Translations under genes and position numbers: made by a program
The notes under the pieces: generated by a model
Told to the model about the DNA's origin: nothing
The model's input: the letters and a program-made list of their open reading frames with translations, nothing else
Database searches by the model: none
NCBI RefSeq assembly: GCF_025264645.1
Contig: NZ_CP073696.1
Coordinates: 2,790,001 to 2,854,000 of the forward strand
Origin: Edaphobacter lichenicola
Lineage (GTDB): Bacteria; Acidobacteriota; Terriglobia; Terriglobales; Acidobacteriaceae
Direction of reading: 5' to 3'
DNA: 64,000 bases
Shown: positions 48,406 to 56,877 of the stretch, one piece after another
Layout of the letters: every line of letters begins with the position of its first letter
Position numbering within the stretch: the stretch's first letter is position 1

Positions 48406-49451
48406 GTGATGTATTGGTGCGAGTCTCAGGGTCATGCGGCAAAATCACGCTGAACCGGCCGCGAGCCTTGAACGCCTTGACGCTCGAGATGGTAAACATC
48501 ATGCACACCGCGCTGACGACTTGGGCTAATGACGTATCGATTCAATTTGTTCTAGTCGATGGCGCAGGGGAGCGAGGGCTTTGTGCGGGCGGAGATATAC
48601 GTGCTATGTACAATGCCGTCGTCGCCAACAGGCCAGAGCTAGCGACTGTTTTTTTTCGAAACGAGTATCGACTCAACTATCTCATCTCCCGTTATCCGAA
48701 ACCCTATGTGGTCCTGATGGATGGCATCGTTATGGGGGGAGGCATCGGCATCTCAGCACATGCGTCACATCGAATCGTTACAGAACGTTCAGAACTTGCA
48801 ATGCCTGAGACCGCAATAGGCTTCGTACCCGACGTAGGCGGGACCCACCTTCTGGGGACCGCGCCGGACGAGCTCGGCACTTATCTCGCGCTAACCGGCA
48901 GTCGGATCGGAGCGGCAGACGCGATTTTTTGCCGCTTGGCCGACACTATGGTTCTTAGTGAAGACTTATCGATCCTGACGAGTCATCTAGAGAAGTGCGA
49001 AAGCCTGGCCGCAGTAGATGAGGCCATACAGGCTTACACTACCCAGCCTCCGCGAGGGATGACGGTCGAGCAGCGAGCTTGGATCAGCAAATGCTTTGCG
49101 GCTAATACCGTCGAAGAGATCTTCCTTGCACTAGCTCAAGAGGTGAATCCTGAAGCAAGAGATGCACTTTTGGAGCTCCAGAATAAGTCACCGACCTCCC
49201 TCAAGGTCACCCTCGCGGCTTTAAGGAACGCACGTAGTTTCAATGATCTCGCCTCCTGCCTTCAGCAAGAGTATCGCCTTGCGCAATCCTGTCTGAGGGA
49301 GCACGATTTTCTGGAAGGCGTTCGGGCTGCGATCATCGATAAGGACCACGCCCCTAAGTGGCGTCCAGACCGGCTTGACCGAGTTACCGAGGAAGATGTC
49401 CGGCGATACTTTGCGGAATCAAGAGTGGGAAACCTGGATCTGACTTTTTAG
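48402..49451 (+). CDS. 3-hydroxyisobutyryl-CoA hydrolase-like (crotonase fold)
   Basis: 349 residues, longer than enoyl-CoA hydratases (about 260) and typical for HIBCH. The oxyanion loop is R-G-L-C-A-G-G-D-I-R-A-M. Then M-D-G-I-V-M-G-G-G-I-G-I-S, and the catalytic Glu region M-P-E-T-A-I-G-F-V-P-D-V-G-G-T follow. Role: release of 3-hydroxyisobutyrate from its CoA ester in valine degradation, or of a related 3-hydroxyacyl-CoA. It overlaps the dehydrogenase gene by ATGA. With the dehydrogenase and thioesterase it makes an acyl-CoA handling operon, ended by a hairpin that includes its own stop codon. Confidence 0.88.
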   Translation: MSDVLVRVSGSCGKITLNRPRALNALTLEMVNIMHTALTTWANDVSIQFVLVDGAGERGLCAGGDIRAMYNAVVANRPELATVFFRNEYRLNYLISRYPKPYVVLMDGIVMGGGIGISAHASHRIVTERSELAMPETAIGFVPDVGGTHLLGTAPDELGTYLALTGSRIGAADAIFCRLADTMVLSEDLSILTSHLEKCESLAAVDEAIQAYTTQPPRGMTVEQRAWISKCFAANTVEEIFLALAQEVNPEARDALLELQNKSPTSLKVTLAALRNARSFNDLASCLQQEYRLAQSCLREHDFLEGVRAAIIDKDHAPKWRPDRLDRVTEEDVRRYFAESRVGNLDLTF

Positions 49452-49460
49452 ATCCAGGTT
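49431..49460 (+). terminator. Hairpin over the stop codon of the HIBCH-like gene
   Basis: AACCTGGATCT-GACTTTTT-AGATCCAGGTT: perfect 11-base arms with an 8-base loop. The TAG stop (49449-49451) is inside. No T-tract follows, so it may act as a stabilising 3' end or bidirectional terminator rather than a classic intrinsic one. Confidence 0.6.
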
Positions 49461-50315
49461 GACCCAACGAAGTAGGAAAGTATCGAAGTTCACTCAACCA
49501 GCCTGGTCCTCGGTAAGCGGATATGCGGAGACTCAACGGTGCAATCGTTTTGCGAAACGTTCTGACGCTACCGCCGGAGATGTTCACGTCATCCTTCCTC
49601 TTCTGATCAGCTTGCTGGCCCCTACCGACATGCAGTTAGCCACCATCACCCTCATCGCCGTAATGATCTCGAGGATGGGGCTTCGGACCTTCTGCGCAAA
49701 TTACGGTCTCCAATGACCTCCTCCGAAGTTAGGGCGATCCGCGAACTTCGCAGTTTTTCCGGCGAGGCCTATGCGGCAGTAGGGGCGAGCGGACAGGCAA
49801 TTGCAATTACCAAATCGAAGCTTCATGCTGACAGATAGAACTCTGGCTGAAGGAGATCTCTGGTTTCTCGACAGCTGTGGATTACGGCTGGTCAATCGAT
49901 CCTGAACGCTAGGATCTGGCCTCGGAGGCGGCATGGCAACGACGTCTCATGTTCATGATGCTGTCCGCCTGGATCCACGCGAAAGACAAAAACACAATCG
50001 AGAAACGCTCCCAAAACGTGATCGTCTAACAGAACTTCACGACGAAATTCTGAATGATCACCCTTCGGGTGAATCGTGCGGCCGGTGCAAGTGCACGCGT
50101 CATCCACGTCCTGCAGGATTTTTCGAATTCAATTCCGGGATGAACGCAGGCCTACGCTGCTGGTGTGGCTTCCATATAGGACCGTCAGCTTCTGCCGAGG
50201 GAGATGACAGCTGGACGCTTGAACTCCGGGGGAGCAATTCCCACTGAATCACGTCGCGATCATGGAACTTATAGCGCTAAACGATTGCCGAGAAGGGCCG
50301 CGGTTGAATTTTCCC
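49461..50315. other. 850-base stretch without a convincing gene
   Basis: Frames on both strands are short and without family signatures. A plus-strand frame at 49933-50247 (104 codons) has no good ribosome-binding site and an odd composition. A hydrophobic run of about 30 codons near 49590-49680 (L-L-I-S-L-L-A-P-T-D-M-Q-L-A-T) might be a transporter remnant. Probably degraded sequence at the edge of the accessory region. Confidence 0.35.
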
Positions 50316-50374
50316 TTGACAGGTTAGCGGTCACAAAGTAATTTACCACTAGGCTAATTAGCCGATTGGTAAAT
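50316..50374 (+). promoter_or_regulatory. Promoter with nested palindromic operator
   Basis: -35 TTGACA (50316-50321) and -10 TAATTT (50339-50344) with a 17-base spacer. Overlapping and following the -10 is a nested palindrome: outer arms ATTTACCA (50341-50348) and TGGTAAAT (50367-50374), inner perfect GGCTAATTAGCC (50352-50363). It ends 3 bases before the ATG of the ArsR gene, an arrangement typical of autorepression. Confidence 0.8.
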
Positions 50375-50377
50375 TAA

Positions 50378-50734
50378 ATGATCGATCATCTCAGCACGAC
50401 ATTTGCGGCACTCTCAGATCCAACACGGCGTGCGATCCTGGCGCGCCTGGCTATGGGAGAAACATCCGTCAAGGAGCTGGCAGAGCCCTTTTCTATCAGT
50501 GCGCCATCCATCACCAAACATCTCAAGGTCCTCGAACGCGCGGGCCTCATCACGCGTAGCCGCGACGCGCAGTGGCGTCCCTGCCGTCTGGAGGCTGCTC
50601 CACTGCTTGCGGTTTCCGATTGGATAGAGAACTATCGCCGTTTCTGGGAACACCGTATGAATCGGCTCGATGACTACCTTTCCACACTTGAGATAAAGGA
50701 GGCCAGGAAACATGCTCGTAAAAGGAAACCCTGA
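50378..50734 (+). CDS. ArsR-family winged-helix repressor (SRPBCC-linked)
   Basis: 118 residues. The fold signature runs A-A-L-S-D-P-T-R-R-A-I-L-A-R-L at 10, then V-K-E-L-A-E-P-F-S-I-S-A-P-S-I-T-K-H-L-K-V-L-E-R-A-G-L-I, the usual recognition helix. It belongs to the metal-independent ArsR subgroup that precedes AHSA1/SRPBCC genes; no Cys metal site is seen. The promoter palindrome just upstream should be its own operator. It overlaps the next gene by 23 bases. Confidence 0.9.
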   Translation: MIDHLSTTFAALSDPTRRAILARLAMGETSVKELAEPFSISAPSITKHLKVLERAGLITRSRDAQWRPCRLEAAPLLAVSDWIENYRRFWEHRMNRLDDYLSTLEIKEARKHARKRKP

Positions 50735-51221
50735 AGTCACCGTGACCCTTCCCTCGGAAACAGAGATTCGCTTTACGTGTGTCTTCCATCGGCCGCAGGA
50801 AGTTCTGTTTGAGGCGTGGACCCGCCCGGAACATATTCGCCATTGGTGGGGCTGCGATGGCTCAAGCATTTCCGTGTGTGAGGTCGATCTACGCGTCGGA
50901 GGTTCGTGGAAGGTCATTATGCGAATGTCAGATGGAAGCGATCATCCATTCCGCGGCGTCTATCGAGAGATTGCACCCGGAGAACGGGTCGTCTACAGCG
51001 AGTGCTACGATGCACCGCAATTTGGCAGTCCCGAATGGCTTTCCACTGTGAACTTCGAGGAGATTGAGGGCGGAACAAGACTCATTCATACCATCCGGCA
51101 CCGTTCTCGTCAGGCACGCGACGGACATCTGGAGACAGGAATGGAAACGGGGGCCATCCAATCGCTCCATCATCTCGACGAACAAGTCGTACGAATGCTC
51201 AAAGGCAATGTACCAAACTAA
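50712..51221 (+). CDS. SRPBCC/AHSA1-domain protein
   Basis: 169 residues of the activator-of-Hsp90-ATPase/START-like fold. The sequence has C-V-F-H-R-P-Q-E-V-L-F-E-A-W-T, W-W-G-C-D-G, and R-V-G-G-S-W-K. Family role: binding of a hydrophobic ligand in a helix-grip cavity; the precise function is unknown. AAGGAGG lies in the end of the ArsR gene, so the two are translationally coupled. A VOC gene follows. Confidence 0.88.
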   Translation: MLVKGNPEVTVTLPSETEIRFTCVFHRPQEVLFEAWTRPEHIRHWWGCDGSSISVCEVDLRVGGSWKVIMRMSDGSDHPFRGVYREIAPGERVVYSECYDAPQFGSPEWLSTVNFEEIEGGTRLIHTIRHRSRQARDGHLETGMETGAIQSLHHLDEQVVRMLKGNVPN

Positions 51222-51296
51222 TTCAACCGTCTGGGTGAGTCGGCTGAAACCGCCTGGCTCCACTTCAACTGACACGAACCTCGAGGAGAGTTACCA

Positions 51297-51710
51297 ATGA
51301 AGGTCTATATACAACTCAATTTCGGCGGAAATTGCGAAGAGGCATTCCGCTTCTATGAAAGAAACCTGAGCGGCAAGATCCTCATGATGATGAGTCAGGA
51401 TCAGGCGCCTGGCAGCAACGCGTCGGGTGACTCGGGGAAGGCAATTATTCACGCGCGAATTGGTATTGGGGATACTGTGCTGATCGGAAACGATGTCCCC
51501 TCATCAGTGTTTGAGAAGATCCGGAGCGTCTACATCTACCTTTCTGTCGACTCATCGGAAGAGGCTGAACGGATCTACGAGCTTCTCGCAGAGAATGGAC
51601 AGGTTTACATGCCGCTTCAAGAAACTTTCTTCGCGACTCGTTTTAGCCAGCTACGTGACAGGTTTGGCGTGTCGTGGTCGATCATCCATGAGCGCACGAT
51701 GGCACAGTAG
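51297..51710 (+). CDS. VOC-family (PhnB-like) protein
   Basis: 137 residues of the glyoxalase/bleomycin-resistance fold. The start is V-Y-I-Q-L-N-F-G-G-N-C-E-E-A-F-R-F-Y, then D-T-V-L-I-G-N-D, and the end is R-D-R-F-G-V-S-W-S-I, as in PhnB-like proteins. GAGGAGAG precedes the ATG. With ArsR and SRPBCC it makes a common three-gene set, perhaps for handling a small toxic compound; no substrate is known. Confidence 0.87.
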   Translation: MKVYIQLNFGGNCEEAFRFYERNLSGKILMMMSQDQAPGSNASGDSGKAIIHARIGIGDTVLIGNDVPSSVFEKIRSVYIYLSVDSSEEAERIYELLAENGQVYMPLQETFFATRFSQLRDRFGVSWSIIHERTMAQ

Positions 51711-51746
51711 GATCTTGCAGCCATATTCCTGTAAGAAAAGGCAAGG

Positions 51747-51848
51747 TTTTCGAAGATAAGCGTTGCCAGCCTTGGTGATGCCCAGCTGTGGATCGCGTTC
51801 GCCCGACTGGCTGCGTTTTGGTCGTAGCCCAAGGGTAGCAGTCGACAT
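51747..51848 (-). pseudogene. IS110-superfamily transposase fragment
   Basis: On the minus strand 34 codons read L-G-L-R-P-K-R-S-Q-S-G-E-R-D-P-Q-L-G-I-T, then K-A-G-N-A-Y-L-R-K. This is the characteristic P-x-x-x-Q-S-G-x-x-x-x-x-G-I-x-K-x-G segment of the transposase_20 (IS116/IS110/IS902) domain. Both ends are lost. It lies directly before the HD-hydrolase relic and differs in sequence from the transposases at 52416 and 56878, so it is a third element. Confidence 0.75.
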
Positions 51849-51884
51849 CTCGACTTCGACCGAATCGTGCCTTATCCCTAAGAG

Positions 51885-52304
51885 TCAACCGGGTGATTGC
51901 GATGTTTCTCGTGCATGATGTCTCGGAAAGATGGATGCGGGAGATAAATTTGTCTTCGCGCAGGATGGTTGGGAAAACCGCAAGGTTGCTGAGCTTCGCG
52001 TCGTCGAGCGAATCTGTGATATCGCCCCATCAAAGGTAGCCGATTGGCTGATCACGTTATGGAAAGAGTTCGATGAGGGCGGAACTTCGGAAGCCCGTTT
52101 CGCAAAAGCCATCGACCGATGCATGCCGGTTCTGCTGAACCTGAGTAATCAAGGCGGAGCTGGCTGGAGAACGGTGTGACTTATGAGCGCGTCGTCGAAC
52201 GAGTCGGCCCAGAGATCGAGAACGGACGTCCCGAACTCTGGACCTTCATGAAAGCGAAATTGGAAGAAGGTCGCCGCAAAGGATTCTTTGCGGCGAATCG
52301 TTAG
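51885..52304 (+). pseudogene. HD-domain hydrolase relic
   Basis: Across three frames: V-I-A-M-F-L-V-H-D-V-S-E, shift, M-D-A-G-D-K-F-V-F, then S-K-V-A-D-W-L-I-T-L-W-K-E-F-D-E-G, E-A-R-F-A-K-A-I-D-R-C-M-P-V-L-L-N, shift near 52165, then E-N-G-V-T-Y-E-R-V and K-G-F-F-A-A-N-R before TAG. This is the order of YfbR-like HD phosphohydrolases (H-D-x-x-E-I-D-A-G-D, E-A-R-F-A-K-A-x-D-R). The first part with the first metal ligand is missing and replaced by the IS110 fragment. Confidence 0.75.
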
Positions 52305-53850
52305 CCCTGCCTTGGAACGCTTCCGGGGTACTTCCGCGATGAGGTGTTGCGCTGGCTTCTTCATGGGAACAGTCTGCTCCTCCTTCGGAGGACCTGCTCC
52401 CTCGAAAATGCTCACCTAAGCTGCCTGTGGTTGCAGCGTAACACTGACACCGAGACTCTCCAGTCTCTTGACCAGATGTCGCTTGAGCCGTTCCGCATGA
52501 AGTTGATCGAAGTAGTCGCCACCAAGTTCTTTATAGGAGCAACCGTTACTCTGAAGGTGATAGCCGATGACCAACAGGCTATGAGCTACTGCGATGAGCG
52601 CTCGTTTACTCCCTCTTCGAGCGGCGAGTCGTTTGAACTGGGTGGAGAGGTAACAGTTCTTCGTCCTGACCGCTGCCCACGCGGACTGGCAGGCCATGCG
52701 GCGCAACCATGGACTGCCTTTGCGGCTCTTGCCGCTGAGCCGCTTGCCCGCGCTCTCATGGTTACCTGGACATAGGCCTGCCCAGCTTGCCAGATGTGCG
52801 GCACTGGGAAAGGCTGTCATGTCCGATCCGATCTCGGCAACCAGGGTCCAGGCCGCCACTCGCTCAACACCAGGTACTGTGGTCCAGCGGTCCACCGCGT
52901 CAGCCAGTTCCTGGTGTTGTTCGCCGGAGGTGCTGCAGTCGAGCATCGAGCGCGTGGATCTCGGCTTCGAGGAAGCGATACTGATGGAGAAGGCTAGCCA
53001 GCAGAAACCGGTGATGATCGCGAATGCGACCGTCCAGCGCCAGTTGGAGCTGCGGGATCTTGCTCCGCAGTTTACCCAATGCGAGACCGGCTAGTTGCTC
53101 TGGACTGTCCTCGCCACGGACAATCGCGTCCAGTATCGCTTGCCCGCTTTTGCCCATGGTGTGGGTGACAGTGCTGGCGAGCTTGATGTTGGCGCTCTCC
53201 AGCAACTTCTGGATGCGGCTGCTGATCCTGGACTGTTCCTGCGAAAGCGTGGTTCGGGTTCGCGTCAGATCCCGTAGATCGCGGACCAACAACGGCGGAA
53301 CATAGCTGCCACGCAGCAAACCATGTCGGAGCAACTCCGCTATCCACTGGCAGTCCATCATGTCGGTCTTGCGGCCAGGAACCGCCTTGATGTGTTGAGC
53401 GTTAGCAAGCACCATATGAAAGTGCTCTTCGAGCACGTTCCAGACAGGCTTCCAATACACGCCAGTCGACTCCATGGCAACATGCCGGACACCAAAGCTC
53501 CTGAGCCACTCTGCCAGCTCGCGCAAGTCTCGCGTGGTGCAGCCGAACCGGCGCAGATGCTTCTGCGGCTTGTGCGTCTGGTCGAGCAGAATACATACCG
53601 CTACAGACGATTTATGAACATCGATACCGCAGCATCTTTCGTAGAGCACTTCCATACTGCCTCCTCTGCCGTGCTCGCAAGGATGCATGGTGCGAGAGTC
53701 TACCTCGCGTGCTCTTCCGTAAAGAAGGCTACAGTCCGTTGTTCCTGAACGCATCCAGGGTCAAACTCATCAGCGGGTTCCAAACGCCAATGCAGGTTAC
53801 GACCTCATGCAGGCACGACCACAACAGCCTAGTCCCATTTTCATCCGTCG
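52305..53850 (-). mobile_element. IS110-family element (ends approximate)
   Basis: The element is drawn around the frameshifted transposase. IS110 elements lack terminal inverted repeats and duplicate no target, so the exact ends cannot be seen. The right end should lie in 52305-52415, right after the HD relic. The left end should lie in the 53656-53850 non-coding stretch, where this family encodes its bridge RNA. Confidence 0.5.
52416..53655 (-). pseudogene. IS110-family transposase, frameshifted
   Basis: The N-terminal DEDD RuvC-like domain starts M-E-V-L-Y-E-R-C-C-G-I-D-V-H-K, with E in M-E-S-T-G-V-Y-W and D-D in K-T-D-M-M-D-C-Q-W. It continues to about 52910, where the frame ends in R-T-T-P-G-T-G, stop. 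The second half continues in another frame from about 52940: W-T-T-V-P-G-V, then F-P-S-A-A-H-L-A-S-W-A-G-L-C-P-G-N, with the catalytic-serine region of transposase_20, and ends at 52416. One missing or extra base near 52920 joins them. AGGAGG precedes the ATG at 53655. IS110 transposases normally need no frameshift, so this copy is probably inactive, unless the shift is a sequencing error. Confidence 0.85.
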
Positions 53851-53982
53851 TTGTGACCGAAGGTCATGAACAACTCATCCCATTTATCAGGAACAATCTC
53901 GTACGGCTCGGCCTCGCTGAGTGGATCGGCCTGAATGCTTCGATCGAGAAATCCGTATTAGGCGACCGGCGGGGCTGGTCAT
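53656..53982. other. Non-coding leader of the IS110 element and flank
   Basis: About 330 bases upstream of the IS110 transposase. In the IS110 subgroup the bridge RNA that guides target and donor recognition is made from this 5' non-coding end. I cannot fold it reliably by eye. The part beyond about 53850 contains a short open frame (E-G-H-E-Q-L-I-P-F-I-R-N-N-L) that I do not assign. Confidence 0.35.
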
Positions 53983-54669
53983 CTAGAGCATGATCTTGGC
54001 TATATATGTTGCCACATTCATGCCAATGACCGACGCCCCTCCCCAAACAAATGCCGGATGGAGCCGGTGCGATCTAACAGTGTCGACAACTGTGCAAGCA
54101 ATAACGGTCCCTGCGCAAAGTAGTAAAACCCCGATATCGCTATCGCCCCGAAGTCCCTTCGCGTATGCCGTGAGTCGCCCAAATGCGGGACCAAGCAGAC
54201 TGAGCGTCGCCAGCAGCATCAACCGCTTGTGATAGTCGCCACGCCGGCGGAGTAGCATCGCCATACCAACCAGGCACCCAAACACAACCAGGGCAAAACC
54301 GTCGAAAGCAATCAGCATCCACAGAAACTGTGTGCTGTGAATATCGTGCGACCTGCGGGCGGCCGAATGAACAAGAGTGGGCACGCCGACCAGAATTACC
54401 AGCATCGCCACCCCTGCGCCAAAGATCCCAAGTCGACGGTGCAGAGCGACGTGATGCCTCGCAATCAGCAACGTCTGTATCAGAAACAGCGCGATCCATG
54501 CCGTCATCACGAATCCGTGAGCGTGCACGAGCAGTGTCAGATTCGGGTCGTGATGCAGGAGGCGCAACGTGTAGAGCGGTATAAATCCTGCAAGCACCGT
54601 CACTGTGACATTGATTGCCGCGACAGTGAAAAATCTATGCTCGGATTGGTGTATCGAGGGTGCATTCAT
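53983..54669 (-). CDS. Multi-pass membrane protein, unknown function
   Basis: 228 residues with about six or seven helices. The pattern is A-I-N-V-T-V-T-V-L-A-G-F-I-P-L-Y in helix 1, then H-A-H-G-F-V-M-T-A-W-I-A-L-F-L-I-Q-T-L-L with conserved His residues, A-R-H-H-V-A-L-H-R-R-L-G, and Y-H-K-R-L-M-L-L-A-T. Repeated His at helix ends (H-x-H, H-R-R-L-G, H-K-R-L) is seen in a family of uncharacterised bacterial membrane proteins that may bind haem. The ATG at 54669 was chosen over a TTG at 54720. Its neighbour is the berberine-bridge oxidase gene on the same strand. Confidence 0.75.
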   Translation of the reverse strand: MNAPSIHQSEHRFFTVAAINVTVTVLAGFIPLYTLRLLHHDPNLTLLVHAHGFVMTAWIALFLIQTLLIARHHVALHRRLGIFGAGVAMLVILVGVPTLVHSAARRSHDIHSTQFLWMLIAFDGFALVVFGCLVGMAMLLRRRGDYHKRLMLLATLSLLGPAFGRLTAYAKGLRGDSDIGVLLLCAGTVIACTVVDTVRSHRLHPAFVWGGASVIGMNVATYIAKIML

Positions 54670-54823
54670 ATTCGTGAGGCGAGGAGGGAGTTTTCTCAGG
54701 GTGTCGACGGTGAATTTCAAGCCTCCATGCTCGCCTAAGGATCCCGCAATATTTTCGCTTGCCCATCAGGGCAGAGCATGAAATCTTCCCATCTCTTCGC
54801 CATAGGACACGGTGGTCGGGCCA

Positions 54824-56263
54824 TCATGCCGGTCGTATGTTTTGGTTGACGGAAAACAGATTCTCAGGATCATATCTCGCTTTGATCTGTTGCAACCTCG
54901 TGTAGTTGGGGCCATAGGCGCGTCGTATACTGTTCTCTCCCACCCGGTCCATAACGTTCACGTAATCGCCATCCTCATCCACAGGCAGTTTCGCTTTCAA
55001 CGCCTCGATCCACTCACTAGCAGCTCTCTGCCCATCTGGCGGGTTCCATCGAGCGGAGACGTCGAACGTGATCCCTGCCCTGCGCAGAGGAAACGCGGCA
55101 GCCGCAACCGGCACTCGCGACACGGCGCCGTGAAGATGAACAAGGAAACCGTCGACAGGAAACGACGCGTTCGAAAACGCATGAGCGAGAATCTCGATTC
55201 GCTGCTCATCGAGTTTTGTGAAAAAGCCGCTGCAATGTTCCTCGTAACTCGGCGGAATCACAGCCGGTGTCATCTGCTCAAGCTGGAGATACGGCCTTAC
55301 TCGAACTGTGTCATTGGCGACATCCGGGTGACGACTAACCTGTGCGAGTACTTTCTCGCCTTCGGCGGGGTCACCCACGTAGCATGCCTCGACGTCGATT
55401 TGCGGTTTGTGCCCGGGCTCGGCAGACATGATGGCTATCAGAGTCATCTCGTCCGGCGCCGCCGCGACGAATTCACCGAACGCTCGCAACAACTCGCGCA
55501 AGTCCGTTGACTGAAGCGTGATGATTCCCGCAAGCACGTTCGACACGGGGTGCAGTGCGACCTCGAACTCGGTGACGATCCCGAAATTGCCGCCGCCACC
55601 ACGAATAGCCCAATAAAGGTCAGGGTTCTCGTTCACACTGCAACGCATCAAACGACCATCTGCCAGAACCAAATCTGCGGATAGGACGTTATCGCAGCCG
55701 AGACCGTATCTGCTCATCAGTGGACCAACGCCCCCTCCGAGCAGATACCCTCCAACGCCAACGGAAGGGCATTGTCCCAACACCGTGGCAACTCCCTTGT
55801 TTGCGGTCTCGATCTCAACTGCGCCACACAACATTCCGCCGCCGAGGCGAGCGTGACTCTTGTCGGCGGCGATGGTCATGGTGCGAAAGCCGGACATGTC
55901 GAGCACGATGCCTCCCTCGCAGGTGGAGTACCCCGCATAACTGTGGCCTCCGCAGCGTATGGCAAGAGGCAAATGGTTAGAGCTTGCGAAGCTAACCGTT
56001 GACTGGATGTCCTGTTGATTCGCGGCATGCACTACGAACGCGGGACGCGCAGCAAACTTGGCCGCGTAGTTTTTGCGAAGTTGCTCGTACTTCGGGTCGC
56101 CGGGGCGGAAGACGGTTCCAGTCAGTCCTCGAACGAAAACCGCAAGGCTGGCATCGCTCGGTTTCGAAACCGAAAGCGCCGCAGCTCGCTGAGAAAAACT
56201 CCGCCTTGCGAAAACTGGGAGCGAAGAGCAAATGCCCTGCCAGAGGAAAGAACGCCGATTCAT
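54824..56263 (-). CDS. Secreted FAD-linked oxidase, berberine-bridge type
   Basis: 479 residues. The N-terminus M-N-R-R-S-F-L-W-Q-G is a short Tat-type (R-R-x-F-L) export signal. The FAD domain has G-G-H-S-Y-A-G-Y-S, whose His is the usual 8-alpha attachment site, and G-Q-C-P-S-V-G-V-G-G, whose Cys would give the second (6-S) bond, so bicovalent FAD is expected. G-G-G-G-N-F-G-I-V-T-E follows. The C-terminus N-Y-T-R-L-Q-Q-I-K-A-R-Y-D-P-x-N-L-F is the BBE motif. Role: oxidation of a sugar or other alcohol with oxygen, making H2O2. AAGGTGG before the ATG at 56263 decides the start against a longer open frame to 56359. Confidence 0.88.
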   Translation of the reverse strand: MNRRSFLWQGICSSLPVFARRSFSQRAAALSVSKPSDASLAVFVRGLTGTVFRPGDPKYEQLRKNYAAKFAARPAFVVHAANQQDIQSTVSFASSNHLPLAIRCGGHSYAGYSTCEGGIVLDMSGFRTMTIAADKSHARLGGGMLCGAVEIETANKGVATVLGQCPSVGVGGYLLGGGVGPLMSRYGLGCDNVLSADLVLADGRLMRCSVNENPDLYWAIRGGGGNFGIVTEFEVALHPVSNVLAGIITLQSTDLRELLRAFGEFVAAAPDEMTLIAIMSAEPGHKPQIDVEACYVGDPAEGEKVLAQVSRHPDVANDTVRVRPYLQLEQMTPAVIPPSYEEHCSGFFTKLDEQRIEILAHAFSNASFPVDGFLVHLHGAVSRVPVAAAAFPLRRAGITFDVSARWNPPDGQRAASEWIEALKAKLPVDEDGDYVNVMDRVGENSIRRAYGPNYTRLQQIKARYDPENLFSVNQNIRPA

Positions 56264-56877
56264 GAGTGCCACCTTGAAGGATGGATATAGGCCTCGGTGC
56301 GCGAGAGGAATGTATAAAGCGTACCAAAAAAGGAGATGGGGGCCGCAAGCCGTTGGCAATCCAGGCAGCGGAAGGCTGAGCTTCCATGCAACGGCGCGGA
56401 ATTTGCCGTCGAAAGAAGCGTGGATTCATGACGACCTCGATGAGCGCATAATCGCCAATGCACTCAATCACAGGCGAGCGCGGCACACTGCACCGGGTGG
56501 CGGCCTATCGGTTTATCCTGCATTTGCCAAGCGAAAAGCAGGCCATGGAAATTGTATGGTCCGCCGCGAGATTGCAAGCAGAATCGTTGTCGTGGGTGGG
56601 TTGGTCTGCGCAAATGTATCCGGCCTGTTTGTGGAGACAAGCTCCTGGCCATAATGGAGTCCGCGCATCGCTGGTCTACAAAGACAGCCGAACTCAAGAA
56701 GTTCGCATTTCCAGACAGACTTGAGCAACGCCGGTTTTGACCGTTCACACACACATTGATTTGTCTCGCAAACCCGAAGGGGTGTTAAAACATCGTTGCA
56801 GCAGGAGGGTTGGGAAAGTGGAAATCGTCTCTCTGATTTCCAAGCCCGCTCAACGGGCGTCTTTTCCTGCCCTCGTC
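56264..56877. other. Intergenic between the oxidase gene and an IS
   Basis: About 610 bases. No gene is recognised; a plus-strand frame at 56458-56724 has no family features. The last 60 bases contain two hairpins belonging to the end of the neighbouring IS (see 56820-56860). The oxidase promoter must lie in the first part. Confidence 0.35.
56820..56864. terminator. Tandem hairpins at the 3' end of the IS1111-type element
   Basis: GGAAATC...GATTTCC (56820-56826 and 56835-56841) is followed by GCCCG-CTCAA-CGGGC (56844-56858) and then GTCTTTT. Read on the plus strand this looks like an intrinsic terminator facing the transposase. It may insulate the element from outside transcription or be part of its end structure. 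Confidence 0.5.

Noticed and set aside
49933..50247. A 104-codon plus-strand frame in the gap before the ArsR operon.
   Set aside because: No ribosome-binding site, no signature, and a composition unlike neighbouring genes. Left as unassigned sequence.
54812..55510. A 232-codon plus-strand frame opposite the berberine-bridge oxidase.
   Set aside because: Antisense shadow; the minus-strand gene has clear FAD and BBE motifs.
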